NCBI GenBank assembly: GCA_041476585.1 | Contig: JBGOTT010000253.1 | Coordinates: 1-6,239 of the forward strand | Direction: 5' to 3' | Length of the DNA: 6,239 nucleotides | Source: JADGRQ01 sp041476585 | Lineage (GTDB): Bacteria; Pseudomonadota; Gammaproteobacteria; Burkholderiales; SG8-39 | Shown: positions 1 to 6,239 of the stretch, piece by piece | Numbering within the stretch: position 1 is the first letter of the stretch | Layout of the letters: each line of letters opens with the position of its first letter | The notes under the pieces: generated by a model | Seen by the model: only the letters and a program-made list of their open reading frames with translations | What the model was told of the DNA's origin: nothing | Databases searched by the model: none | Position numbers and translations under genes: made by a program

Positions 1-501
1 CTGGCGGCGCTCACCTGGAACGGCTACAAATCGTGCTACTACCGGACCTACATGGTGGGCAGGGAACCGAACCAGGAGCAAAAGGACTACTACGCGACCG
101 CGCTCAAGTGGCTGTACGACTCGATCCAGGCGGTGAAGGTCGGCGCCACGACCCGCGACATTGCGGAGCAGTGGCCCTCTGCCAAGGAAGCCTGGGGTTA
201 CGAGGAAGAAGACCAGGCCGCAGCCAACCTTTGGGGCCATGGCCTCGGGCTCGCCCAGTACGACCAGCCTGTGATCTCGCGCATCTGGTCGCTCGACCAT
301 CCGATCGATATCAAGGAAGGCATGGTATTCGCGCTGGAAACGCAGCACGGCAAGCCGCACCAGTGGGGCGTGCGCATCGAAGAAATGCTGATCGTGCACA
401 AAGATAGCGTCGAGATCGTGTCCAACTTCCCGGTCGAGCAGATCACGGTGGTCGATCCGATGCCCGGTTACTCCGATTACGGCAAGCTGCCCGGCAGGTA
501 G
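1..501 (+). CDS. M24-family hydrolase (creatinase/Xaa-Pro aminopeptidase fold), C-terminal part, 5' end outside window
   Basis: The reading frame is open from base 1 and ends at TAG 499-501, giving 166 C-terminal residues. The gene starts upstream, so the internal ATG at 52 is not the true start. The pita-bread fold is recognisable from three segments: GYKSCYYRT (residues 8-16 of this fragment), GHGLGL (79-84) and the pair ALETQ / GVRIEEML. His80, Glu113 and Glu127 match the family's usual His/Glu/Glu active-site positions. Family members usually have GYxSDxTRT in the first segment, with Asp as a metal ligand; here that Asp is Cys12, and the earlier Asp position appears to be Leu1. This pattern is closer to creatinase or ectoine-hydrolase-type relatives, which act without the normal dinuclear metal site, than to a true aminopeptidase. 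The substrate may be a small amide or guanidino compound, which is inference. The next gene starts 3 bases after the stop, so they are probably cotranscribed. Family call is firm; substrate unknown. Confidence 0.88.
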   Translation: MAALTWNGYKSCYYRTYMVGREPNQEQKDYYATALKWLYDSIQAVKVGATTRDIAEQWPSAKEAWGYEEEDQAAANLWGHGLGLAQYDQPVISRIWSLDHPIDIKEGMVFALETQHGKPHQWGVRIEEMLIVHKDSVEIVSNFPVEQITVVDPMPGYSDYGKLPGR

Positions 502-504
502 GCA

Positions 505-1554
505 GTGGCGTCGCGCAGGGGCACGCGTACCGCGGTGCTCGAGGCGCCGCGGCGCTTCGGCATCGTCGACCGGCCGATGCCAGTCGCCGGCCCGGACGAA
601 GTGGTGGTGCGGATCGCCGCGACCGCCGTGTGTCATACTGATCTGTCGATCTACACCGGGGAGCACCCGGGGGTGCGCTATCCGGTCGTCATGGGGCACG
701 AATGCACCGGCGTGGTCGATGTGGTCGGGCCGGAGGTTGCCGGCCTCGGACGCGGCCAGGTGGTCATCATCAATCCGATCATCTCCTGCGGGCGCTGCGA
801 TTCATGCCGGCGCGGCGCCGCCAATCTGTGCCGCCGCGCCGGGCTGTTCGGCCGCGAGGTCGAGGGCTCGCTGAGCGAGTACGTGCACTTGGCTGCGCGC
901 TACGTACATCCCCTGCCCGCGCAGCTGCCGCTCGCCAACGCCACGCTCATCGAGACGCTTGCAACCGTGCGCCACTCGCAGGAGCGGCTCAATCTTAAGG
1001 CGGGGGAATCTGTCGTGGTCCTCGGACAAGGCACGACAGGGCTTTTGCACACGCGGCTCGCCGTGCTGGCCGGCGCCAATCCAGTGATCGCTGTTTCACG
1101 CACCCGCTGGAAACTCGACATGGCCGCGCGTATGGGCGCGCATCACACAATTGATGTGAGTGCCGAGAAAGCCGTTGGCGAGGTATTGCGCCTGACCGGC
1201 GGCTCGGGCGCCGACGTGGTGATCGATACTGCGGGGGGCGCGAGCACTTTCATGGCAGCCATCGACATGTTGCGGCCCGGCGGGCGACTGGCACCCTATG
1301 CGATCAGCCATGAGTGCTGCACGGGTTTCACAACCTTTCCGATGTACTTCAAGGAAATCAGCATCATCGGCTCGCGCGCGCTGACGAACGAGGACATGGC
1401 TCCTTCGATCGACCTCGTCGCCACGGGCAAGATCGACGTGTCCGACTTCGTCTCGGCAACCTATCCGTTAAATCGCACAGCGGACGCCTTCGAAGAATAC
1501 GAACGCAATCCCGGCAAGGTGTTGCGCATCGTGATCGACTCGACGGCGTCATAA
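505..1554 (+). CDS. Zinc-dependent medium-chain alcohol dehydrogenase (MDR superfamily)
   Basis: The 349-residue protein has the normal length for the family. It should oxidise an alcohol or reduce an aldehyde/ketone with NAD(P) in the cytoplasm. Catalytic zinc ligands are visible as Cys43 (AVCHTD) and His65 with Glu66 (GHECTG); Glu150 is a likely third ligand. The structural-zinc lobe has four cysteines at 95, 98, 101 and 109. The Rossmann fold starts near residue 170 with the glycine motif GQGTTG (174-179), and the C-terminal segment RPGGRL (257-262) is typical. The GTG start at 505 is chosen because it places the usual N-terminal strand (TAVLEAPRRFGIV) at residues 9-21 and lies just after the upstream stop. 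A purine-rich stretch, GCAGGTAGG (494-502), overlaps that stop and can serve as ribosome binding site. The next gene starts 7 bases downstream, consistent with an operon. All key residues are intact. The substrate cannot be read from sequence. Confidence 0.93.
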   Translation: MASRRGTRTAVLEAPRRFGIVDRPMPVAGPDEVVVRIAATAVCHTDLSIYTGEHPGVRYPVVMGHECTGVVDVVGPEVAGLGRGQVVIINPIISCGRCDSCRRGAANLCRRAGLFGREVEGSLSEYVHLAARYVHPLPAQLPLANATLIETLATVRHSQERLNLKAGESVVVLGQGTTGLLHTRLAVLAGANPVIAVSRTRWKLDMAARMGAHHTIDVSAEKAVGEVLRLTGGSGADVVIDTAGGASTFMAAIDMLRPGGRLAPYAISHECCTGFTTFPMYFKEISIIGSRALTNEDMAPSIDLVATGKIDVSDFVSATYPLNRTADAFEEYERNPGKVLRIVIDSTAS

Positions 1555-1557
1555 GGA
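1553..1557 (+). promoter_or_regulatory. Ribosome binding site of the phosphotransferase gene, overlapping the dehydrogenase stop
   Basis: AAGGA overlaps the dehydrogenase stop TAA (1552-1554) and sits 4 bases before ATG 1562. The overlap suggests translational coupling of the two genes. Confidence 0.6.
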
Positions 1558-1561
1558 CACC

Positions 1562-2848
1562 ATGCAACAATTCGTCTTTCCCGTAAGTTCCCGCGAGGCC
1601 ACTGACGCCGATCGTTTCGGCCCCAAAGCTGCCAACGTGGCGCGCCTGGGGCAGGCGGGCCTGCCCATACCTGACGGTTTTTGCCTCGACGCCGCAGCCT
1701 ATCGCTTTCAAATTCGCGCATTGGGTCTCGAGGCCGATGCACGGGGCGTTTTCGGCGCGCAGGAAAGTCCGCAGGCACGCAAGCACGCGCTCGCAATGAA
1801 GCTCGGCCTGCTCGACCAACCCATTACGCCGGCGGCGCTTGAGCCGTTGCTCGCGGCATGGCGCGGGCTGAAGGACAAGACCGGTGCATTGACCGTCGTA
1901 CGCTCCTCCGCGCTGGTGGAAGACCGTTTCGGCTCCAGCTTTGCCGGACAGTTCGAAAGTTTTCTCGGCCTCGAGAGCGAAGCCGACTTCATCACCGCCA
2001 TACGCTCGTGCTGGGGTGCGCTGTGGATGACGCGCGCGCTGCGCTACATGGCGACTCACAATATCGATCCGGCCGACACTGCGATGGGGATATTGATCCA
2101 GCCGCTCGTGTCCGCCCGCGCGTCCGGTGGCGGACTGAGCCGGTCAGCAGATGGCGGCATGGTGTTGAGCGCCACTTGGGGACTGGGTTCGGCCATTGCC
2201 CAGGGCGAAGTCACGCCCGACCGCTACGAATTGAGTCGCGACGGGCAACTGCTGAGCGTTACTCCGGGTCGCAAGGATCACGAGGTTGGATGCGTGCATC
2301 GCGAAGAACCGACTACCCGCATCGTTTCGCGCGCGCGCTCGACCGAACCCTGTCTGAGCGAAGCGCAGGCGGTCGAACTCGGTAATCTGCTGGGCAGGGT
2401 CGAAGACCTGATGGGCATGCCGGTGGAAATCGAATGGGCAATGGATGAAGCCGGATTCAAGCTGCTGCAGTCGCGGCCGCTGCACACTGAACCTGCCGCG
2501 GTACCGGACGAAGTCTGGCAGCACCGCCCTCGCCTCAACGGCCATGCTGCCGGGATAGGCTGGAGCACGGGACGGGCTTGCGTGATCAACTGCGAATGCG
2601 AACTTTCGCGCGTGGCGCCCGGCGACATCCTGGTGACCAAAGTTGCAGGCCCGGCTTTAAGCCACATTCTGACCCGTGTCGCCGGCGTCGTTGCCGAGCG
2701 TGGCGGCAGCACCTCCCACATGGCATCGCTCGCTCGCGAGCGCGGCATTCCCATGGTGCTCGGCGTGCTCGACGCTACCCGGCGCATTCCCGAGGGCTCG
2801 ACGGTTGCCGTGGACGGTGTTGCCGGCGTGGTGCGCTGGATGAGCTGA
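1562..2848 (+). CDS. PEP-synthase/PPDK-like phosphotransferase with ATP-grasp and phosphohistidine domains only
   Basis: The 428-residue protein has two recognisable modules. Residues 1-307 are a PPDK_N ATP-grasp domain: the N-terminal signature GPKAANVARL (20-29), LPIPDGF (34-40), the VRSSALVEDRFGSSFAGQ stretch (113-130), and a terminal block EIEWAMDEAGFKLLQSRPL (289-307). Residues 325-428 are the swivelling PEP-utilising (His) domain with GGSTSHMA (381-388), so His386 should carry the phosphoryl group, followed by RGIPMVLG (394-401). PEP synthase and PPDK are about twice as long because they add a PEP/pyruvate TIM barrel, which is absent here. Rifampin phosphotransferase keeps an extra acceptor domain between these two, also absent. 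Phenylphosphate synthase is a known precedent for dispersed modules of this family. The protein should therefore transfer phosphate from ATP through His386 to an unidentified acceptor, perhaps with a partner subunit. The segment SGGGLSR (188-194) differs from the usual SGVlFT. It is the last gene of the plus-strand cluster. Confidence 0.88.
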   Translation: MQQFVFPVSSREATDADRFGPKAANVARLGQAGLPIPDGFCLDAAAYRFQIRALGLEADARGVFGAQESPQARKHALAMKLGLLDQPITPAALEPLLAAWRGLKDKTGALTVVRSSALVEDRFGSSFAGQFESFLGLESEADFITAIRSCWGALWMTRALRYMATHNIDPADTAMGILIQPLVSARASGGGLSRSADGGMVLSATWGLGSAIAQGEVTPDRYELSRDGQLLSVTPGRKDHEVGCVHREEPTTRIVSRARSTEPCLSEAQAVELGNLLGRVEDLMGMPVEIEWAMDEAGFKLLQSRPLHTEPAAVPDEVWQHRPRLNGHAAGIGWSTGRACVINCECELSRVAPGDILVTKVAGPALSHILTRVAGVVAERGGSTSHMASLARERGIPMVLGVLDATRRIPEGSTVAVDGVAGVVRWMS

Positions 2849-2862
2849 TGCGCCGCTCGTGG

Positions 2863-3750
2863 TCACGCCCCCGTGCTCATGAAGTCCGGGAGTTCCTTTT
2901 CGGTCAAGCCTTGGTACATGCAGTACTTGACCTCTTTCCTGACTCCGGCGTCGTTCAGGATCAGGACCGTCGGCACGCAATTGGTGCAGGCGGATTTTTT
3001 CGGGTGCAGGGATGGCTCCCCCTTGATCGATTCGATGAGCGCGATCGCGCGATCCAGCTTGTCTCTCTCTCCGTCGGCCACCAGGACGACGGAGCCCTGA
3101 GATTCCGTCATTCCGCCCCCGCCGACATGGACCGCCCTGAGATCGAACAGGATTCGAAAGGACTCGATTTCCGTGACGACCGTGGCGTTCATGATGGGGA
3201 TCATCCCGACCCGGATTCCCTGGCAGTAGTACAGGGTATCCTGTCCGCACGACCGGGCCGCTTCACGGACCGAGGGAACCAGCTTCTCGAGGCCCACGGG
3301 AACGATCAGGTGGCATCCCCTGGCGCTCAGGATGCCGTAGCTCCATCCGATGGTTCCTCCGGCGGGATTGGCCACGAAGACGCCGACGTTGCCTTCCGGA
3401 TCGACTGCGTTGGCTCCCTTGATGAACACCGACTCGGCGCTGAAGTCCTTCAGCGTTTCCCCCATGGTCGCTCCGGGAGCATGGAGCACTCCCTTGCGCC
3501 AGACCAGCAGCGGGGGCTTTTCCTCCGCCTGGGTCACGCAGAGGATGCGGTTGACGACGAGGCCCGACAGGTACTTGTCCCGACTGGTGCACTCGCCGAA
3601 GATCTCCTCGGCTACGCAGACGTTGGTGGCCCCGTGACAGATTGCGATCTCGCCGTCGGCCTGAGCCCGCTCCACTTCCGGCAACCGGGCCACGGCCTTG
3701 GCGATGAACCGCTTCGATTCGGCTGGAGTGAATACGAAGAGCGCTCGCAT
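2863..3750 (-). CDS. Conserved-looking protein of unknown function, possible LUD/NagB-RpiA-CoA-transferase-like fold
   Basis: The 295-residue protein is read on the minus strand from ATG 3750-3748 to TGA 2865-2863. The frame stays open upstream to 4194, but that extension lies antisense to the hydantoinase A gene. The ATG at 3750 begins a sensible strand (MRALFVFTPAESKRFIAKAV) and is preferred, though no good Shine-Dalgarno site precedes it. I do not recognise the family with certainty. Segments KGANAVDPEGNVGVFV (111-126) and PVGLEKLVPSV (151-161) resemble the SNAIT-EDG and GIEK-VP signatures of LUD and related NagB/RpiA/CoA-transferase-fold proteins. Glycine-rich HVGGGGMTESQGS lies at 208-220. 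The tail has a CxxC (Cys255, Cys258) and Cys277; other cysteines are at 39, 45, 54, 71, 146, 168 and 176, which is many for a cytoplasmic protein. No signal peptide or membrane segment is evident. It lies opposite to all its neighbours, and sampled lines are lower in GC, so it may be a later insertion. Confidence 0.75.
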   Translation of the reverse strand: MRALFVFTPAESKRFIAKAVARLPEVERAQADGEIAICHGATNVCVAEEIFGECTSRDKYLSGLVVNRILCVTQAEEKPPLLVWRKGVLHAPGATMGETLKDFSAESVFIKGANAVDPEGNVGVFVANPAGGTIGWSYGILSARGCHLIVPVGLEKLVPSVREAARSCGQDTLYYCQGIRVGMIPIMNATVVTEIESFRILFDLRAVHVGGGGMTESQGSVVLVADGERDKLDRAIALIESIKGEPSLHPKKSACTNCVPTVLILNDAGVRKEVKYCMYQGLTEKELPDFMSTGA

Positions 3751-3868
3751 CGGATATCGGTCTGCGCTTACGCCGACGTTGGCGAACCGCAACGATAGCA
3801 ACAAGCAACGCGGGGCAGAGAATACTTTCTTCTTATACGGGTCATCCGAAAAGGTTTGAGAAGGCAAT
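3751..3868. promoter_or_regulatory. Divergent intergenic region with candidate operator elements
   Basis: These 118 bases separate the minus-strand unknown gene from hydantoinase A and should hold promoters for both. An imperfect 14-base palindrome, CGCCGACGTTGGCG, spans 3771-3784 (one mismatched pair). Three direct GCAAC repeats lie at 3789-3793, 3798-3802 and 3805-3809. An AT-richer stretch lies at 3819-3838. Minus-strand TATAAG (3837-3832) is a possible -10 for the unknown gene, but the -35 at 17 bases spacing (CTCAAA) is poor. No convincing sigma-70 promoter is visible for hydantoinase A. Regulatory function is inferred from position only. Confidence 0.35.
3858..3864 (+). promoter_or_regulatory. 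Ribosome binding site of hydantoinase A
   Basis: GAGAAGG lies 4 bases before ATG 3869. The spacing is short but supports this start, which also places the DTGGTFTD phosphate motif at residue 6, as expected for the family. Confidence 0.55.
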
Positions 3869-5929
3869 ATGAGGTTTGCATGTGACACGGGCGGTACTTT
3901 CACCGACCTCATCGTCGAGGACGACGGACTCGGCCTGCGCATGTACAAGGCGGCGACGACGCCGCACGATCCGGTGCAGGGCGTGCTGAATGCTCTCAGG
4001 CTGGCGGCCGACGACAACGATCTGTCGCTGGCCGAGCTGCTCGGCCGCGGCGACATGCTGATCCACGGCACGACCCACGCAATCAACGCCATCATCACCG
4101 GAAACACGGCGAAGACGGCGTTTCTGAGCACCGCCGGGCACCCGGATATCCTGGTGCTGCGCGAGGGCGGCCGCATCGAGCCGTTCAATTTCACCGTGCC
4201 GCATCCCGAACCCTACGTGCCGCGCGCCTTGACCTTCGAGGTGCCGGAACGCATCGACAGTGCCGGCAGGGTGCACACGCCTCTCGACGAGTCCGTCGTG
4301 CTCGCCATCATCGAGCGTCTGCGCGCTGCCGGGGTCGAGGCGGTCGGCGTGTGCCTTCTATGGTCGATCCGCAACCCGGCGCACGAGTTGCGTGTCGGCG
4401 AACTGCTCGTCGAACACCTGCCGGATGTGCCGTTCACCCTGTCCCATCGGCTCAACCCGGCGCTGCGCGAGTACCGGCGCGCCTCGTCGGCAGTCATCGA
4501 CGCCTCGCTGAAGCCCCTGATGAGCCGCTACCTCGGTGGCTTGACCGAGCAGCTGGCCAAGGCCGGTTTCCGCGGGCGCACTCTCGTGCTGACCTCGCAG
4601 GGCGGCATGCTGGATGCGCGCGATATCGCCGACAAGCCGATCCACGCGATCAACTCCGGCCCGTCGATGGCGCCGATCGCCGGCCGCCACTACGCCGCTC
4701 TCGATTCCGCGGCATCGAACGTCATCATCGCCGACGCCGGCGGCACCACCTACGACGTGAGCCTGGTGCGCGCCGGGCGCATTCCGCTGACCAAGGAAAC
4801 CTGGATCGGGCGGCCGTTTCGCGGCCATATGACCGGGTTTCCGTCGATCGACATCAAGAGCGTTGGTGCCGGCGGCGGCTCGATCGCCTCGGTCGACACC
4901 GGCGGCTTGCTGCATGTCGGCCCGCAGAGTGCCGGCGCCGACCCGGGGCCGGTGTGCTACGGCACCGGCGGCACCGAGCCGACGCTGACCGACGCCTCGG
5001 TGGTGCTAGGCTATCTCGATCCGGCCTACTTCCTCGGCGGCACCATGAAACTCGATCCCGTGGCGGCGGCGCGCGCCATCGAGGAGAAGGTGGCGAGGCC
5101 GCTCGGCATCGGTCTGAAGGACGCGGCCGCGGCGATCGTCGACGTCGCGACCGAGAACATGGTGCAGGCGATCACCGACATCACCGTCAACCAGGGCATC
5201 GATCCGGCGGATGCGGTTCTGATCGGCGGCGGCGGCGCCGCGGGCCTCAACTCGGTGCGCATCGCCCGCCGGCTCGGCTGCCCCGTGCTGATCATTCCGG
5301 AGACGGGCGCCGGGTTGAGCGCGGCCGGGGCCATCATGTCGGACCTGTCCAACGAGTACCGCGCGACTTTGTTCACCACGTCGGACAATTTCGACCGTGG
5401 CGGCGTCAATGCGGTGCTGGACGGATTGCGTCGCAGCTGCGAGGCGTTCATCGGCGGCTCGGGCCGCGGCGCGGTGAGCACCGCCATCGACTATACGGTC
5501 GAGGCGCGCTATGCCGGCCAGGTGTGGGAGATCGAGGTGCCGCTGGCGGTCACCGAGTTCACCGACGACGGCCAGCTCGCCGGCCTCGCCGACGCATTCC
5601 ATGCCATGCACGAACAGATCTTCGCCATCCGCGATCCCGGCTCGGTGATCGAATTCGTCGGTTGGACCGCGACGGCGCGCTGCCGCCTGCACGAATCCGA
5701 GGCCGGCCGGCTCAGACCCGGAGCGCGCCACAGTGCCGGGGCGACGCGCCGCATCTATTTCGCGGGCGAGGGCGAGGTCGAAGCGGCTGTACACGATTTC
5801 GAATCCATGGAAACAGGCCGCCAGCACGTCGGGCCGGCGATCGTCGAGTCACCGTTCACCACGGTGGTCGCCGACAGAGCGACGCGCTTTGCGCGCGCCG
5901 CGTCGGGCAGCCTCGTGATGCGGCCTTAA
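3869..5929 (+). CDS. hyuA: Hydantoinase/oxoprolinase family subunit A (HyuA-type ATPase subunit)
   Basis: The 686-residue protein matches the usual length of HyuA/AcxA-type subunits. The family hydrolyses ATP to drive ring opening (N-methylhydantoinase, 5-oxoprolinase) or carboxylation (acetone and acetophenone carboxylases), with a B subunit. The actin-like ATP fold shows DTGGTFTD (6-13), HGTTHAINAI (66-75), TSQGGM (242-247), SGPSMAPIAG (263-272), the second phosphate motif DAGGTTYDVS (289-298), GAGGGSIASVD (333-343), and the family hallmark GADPGPVCYGTGG (356-368) with TLTDA. A C-terminal domain (about 500-686) contains ARYAGQVWEIEVPL (546-559). Two signatures depart from the common form: SGPSMAP in place of the usual SGPaGG, and GGGGAAGLN (453-461) where many members have GGAGPLH. 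This suggests a distinct subfamily, so the substrate should not be assumed to be a hydantoin. Subunit B follows with an 11-base gap, as is normal for this pair. Confidence 0.93.
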   Translation: MRFACDTGGTFTDLIVEDDGLGLRMYKAATTPHDPVQGVLNALRLAADDNDLSLAELLGRGDMLIHGTTHAINAIITGNTAKTAFLSTAGHPDILVLREGGRIEPFNFTVPHPEPYVPRALTFEVPERIDSAGRVHTPLDESVVLAIIERLRAAGVEAVGVCLLWSIRNPAHELRVGELLVEHLPDVPFTLSHRLNPALREYRRASSAVIDASLKPLMSRYLGGLTEQLAKAGFRGRTLVLTSQGGMLDARDIADKPIHAINSGPSMAPIAGRHYAALDSAASNVIIADAGGTTYDVSLVRAGRIPLTKETWIGRPFRGHMTGFPSIDIKSVGAGGGSIASVDTGGLLHVGPQSAGADPGPVCYGTGGTEPTLTDASVVLGYLDPAYFLGGTMKLDPVAAARAIEEKVARPLGIGLKDAAAAIVDVATENMVQAITDITVNQGIDPADAVLIGGGGAAGLNSVRIARRLGCPVLIIPETGAGLSAAGAIMSDLSNEYRATLFTTSDNFDRGGVNAVLDGLRRSCEAFIGGSGRGAVSTAIDYTVEARYAGQVWEIEVPLAVTEFTDDGQLAGLADAFHAMHEQIFAIRDPGSVIEFVGWTATARCRLHESEAGRLRPGARHSAGATRRIYFAGEGEVEAAVHDFESMETGRQHVGPAIVESPFTTVVADRATRFARAASGSLVMRP

Positions 5930-5934
5930 GGAGG
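5928..5934 (+). promoter_or_regulatory. Strong ribosome binding site of hydantoinase B, overlapping the hydantoinase A stop
   Basis: AAGGAGG overlaps the TAA stop (5927-5929) and lies 6 bases before ATG 5941. This is a near-perfect anti-16S match, suggesting coupled, stoichiometric synthesis of the two subunits. Confidence 0.75.
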
Positions 5935-5940
5935 GCGGCG

Positions 5941-6239
5941 ATGAGCACCATTTCTCAGACGAAGCTCGACGGCGCGCAGCTCGCCATCTTCGCCAACCGG
6001 TTCGAGGGCATCTCGAGCAAGATGGGCAATACGCTGTTGCGCACCGGCCGTTCCGGCGTGCTCAATCGCGCCAAGGATTTTTCCTGCTGCATCCTAACCG
6101 CCAGGCACGAACTGCTGGCGGTCGCCGAGAGCCTGCCGATTCACGTGCTGTCGGGGCCCGACATCATGGCCCGCTCGATGGTCGGGTTTCATCCGCAGCT
6201 CAGGCGCGGCGACGCGTTTCTGCATAACTCGCCCTATCA
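5941..6239 (+). CDS. hyuB: Hydantoinase/oxoprolinase family subunit B, N-terminal 99 codons, runs off the window
   Basis: The frame starts at ATG 5941 and is still open at the end of the window; the family is normally above 500 residues, so most of the gene is missing here. The N-terminal signature is clear: a helix leading to SSKMGNTLLRTGRSG (25-39), then KDFSCCIL (45-52), LPIHV (65-69) and RRGDAFLHNSPY (88-99). Most family members have a sequence like GDvfiNDPY at that last site; HNSPY is a variant and agrees with the divergence seen in subunit A. The B subunit is expected to form the catalytic complex with subunit A. The strong ribosome binding site over the upstream stop confirms the start. 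Whether the complex is a hydantoinase or a carboxylase cannot be decided from this fragment. Confidence 0.92.
   Translation, partial: MSTISQTKLDGAQLAIFANRFEGISSKMGNTLLRTGRSGVLNRAKDFSCCILTARHELLAVAESLPIHVLSGPDIMARSMVGFHPQLRRGDAFLHNSPY

Noticed and set aside
33..407. Plus-strand frame starting at 33, overlapping the M24 gene
   Set aside because: It is out of frame with the M24 motifs and is Arg/Gly/Pro-rich, typical of an off-frame reading of GC-rich DNA.
1364..2059. 231-codon minus-strand open frame under the dehydrogenase/phosphotransferase junction
   Set aside because: It is a shadow on the opposite strand of two genes with intact family motifs; high GC readily keeps antisense frames open.
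1562..2848. Phosphotransferase as a frameshifted or truncated PEP synthase
   Set aside because: The His domain is followed by a proper end of domain and a stop, and the downstream 2849-3750 region contains no PEP/pyruvate-binding barrel remnant on the plus strand. The compact form appears to be native.
2578..3798. Long plus-strand open frame (406 codons) across the unknown minus-strand gene
   Set aside because: It begins out of frame inside the phosphotransferase gene and runs antisense to 2863-3750. Its protein is rich in Arg, Asp and His with no domain signature, whereas the minus-strand frame has ordered strand/helix patterns and recognisable motifs.
3751..4194. Upstream extension of the minus-strand unknown gene to an ATG at 4194
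   Set aside because: The extension lies antisense to well-supported hydantoinase A coding sequence and reads as Ser/Arg-rich sequence; the ATG at 3750 gives a clean N-terminus.
5006..5827. 273-codon minus-strand open frame under hydantoinase A
   Set aside because: The composition is Arg/Ala-rich with no recognisable motif, and the plus strand carries clear hydantoinase A signatures throughout.

Overview
This is a GC-rich (roughly 60-70% by eye), gene-dense bacterial window. Intergenic gaps are short and Shine-Dalgarno sites overlap stop codons. Gene content and codon use suggest a proteobacterium, probably alpha- or betaproteobacterial and possibly environmental or uncultured. There is no rRNA or other taxonomic marker, so this is only an impression. 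I see no tRNA, CRISPR array, insertion sequence or integrase.

Layout. (1) Positions 1-2848 hold three tightly packed plus-strand genes that look like the end of an operon: the C-terminal part of an M24 (creatinase/aminopeptidase-fold) hydrolase, a complete zinc-dependent medium-chain alcohol dehydrogenase, and a compact two-domain protein of the PEP-synthase/pyruvate phosphate dikinase type (ATP-grasp domain plus swivelling phosphohistidine domain, no PEP/pyruvate barrel). (2) Positions 2863-3750 hold one minus-strand gene for a conserved-looking protein of unknown function. It converges tail-to-tail on the operon with a 14-base gap. Parts of it resemble the LUD / NagB-RpiA-CoA-transferase-like fold, and it has a cysteine-bearing C-terminal tail. 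(3) A 118-base divergent intergenic region follows. (4) From 3869 to the end there is a plus-strand pair, hydantoinase/oxoprolinase subunit A (complete) and subunit B (first 99 codons only).

How they may work together. The content is catabolic: an amidohydrolase-type M24 protein, an oxidoreductase, an ATP-dependent phosphotransferase of unknown acceptor, and an ATP-dependent HyuA/HyuB enzyme (a family of N-methylhydantoinases, 5-oxoprolinases, and acetone and acetophenone carboxylases). A plausible but unproven reading is a pathway for a small N-heterocycle/amide or ketone/alcohol, in which ATP is used to activate the substrate. The best leads are the barrel-less phosphotransferase, the M24 protein that has lost at least one metal-binding Asp, and the unknown minus-strand gene. 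Nothing here proves a new system.
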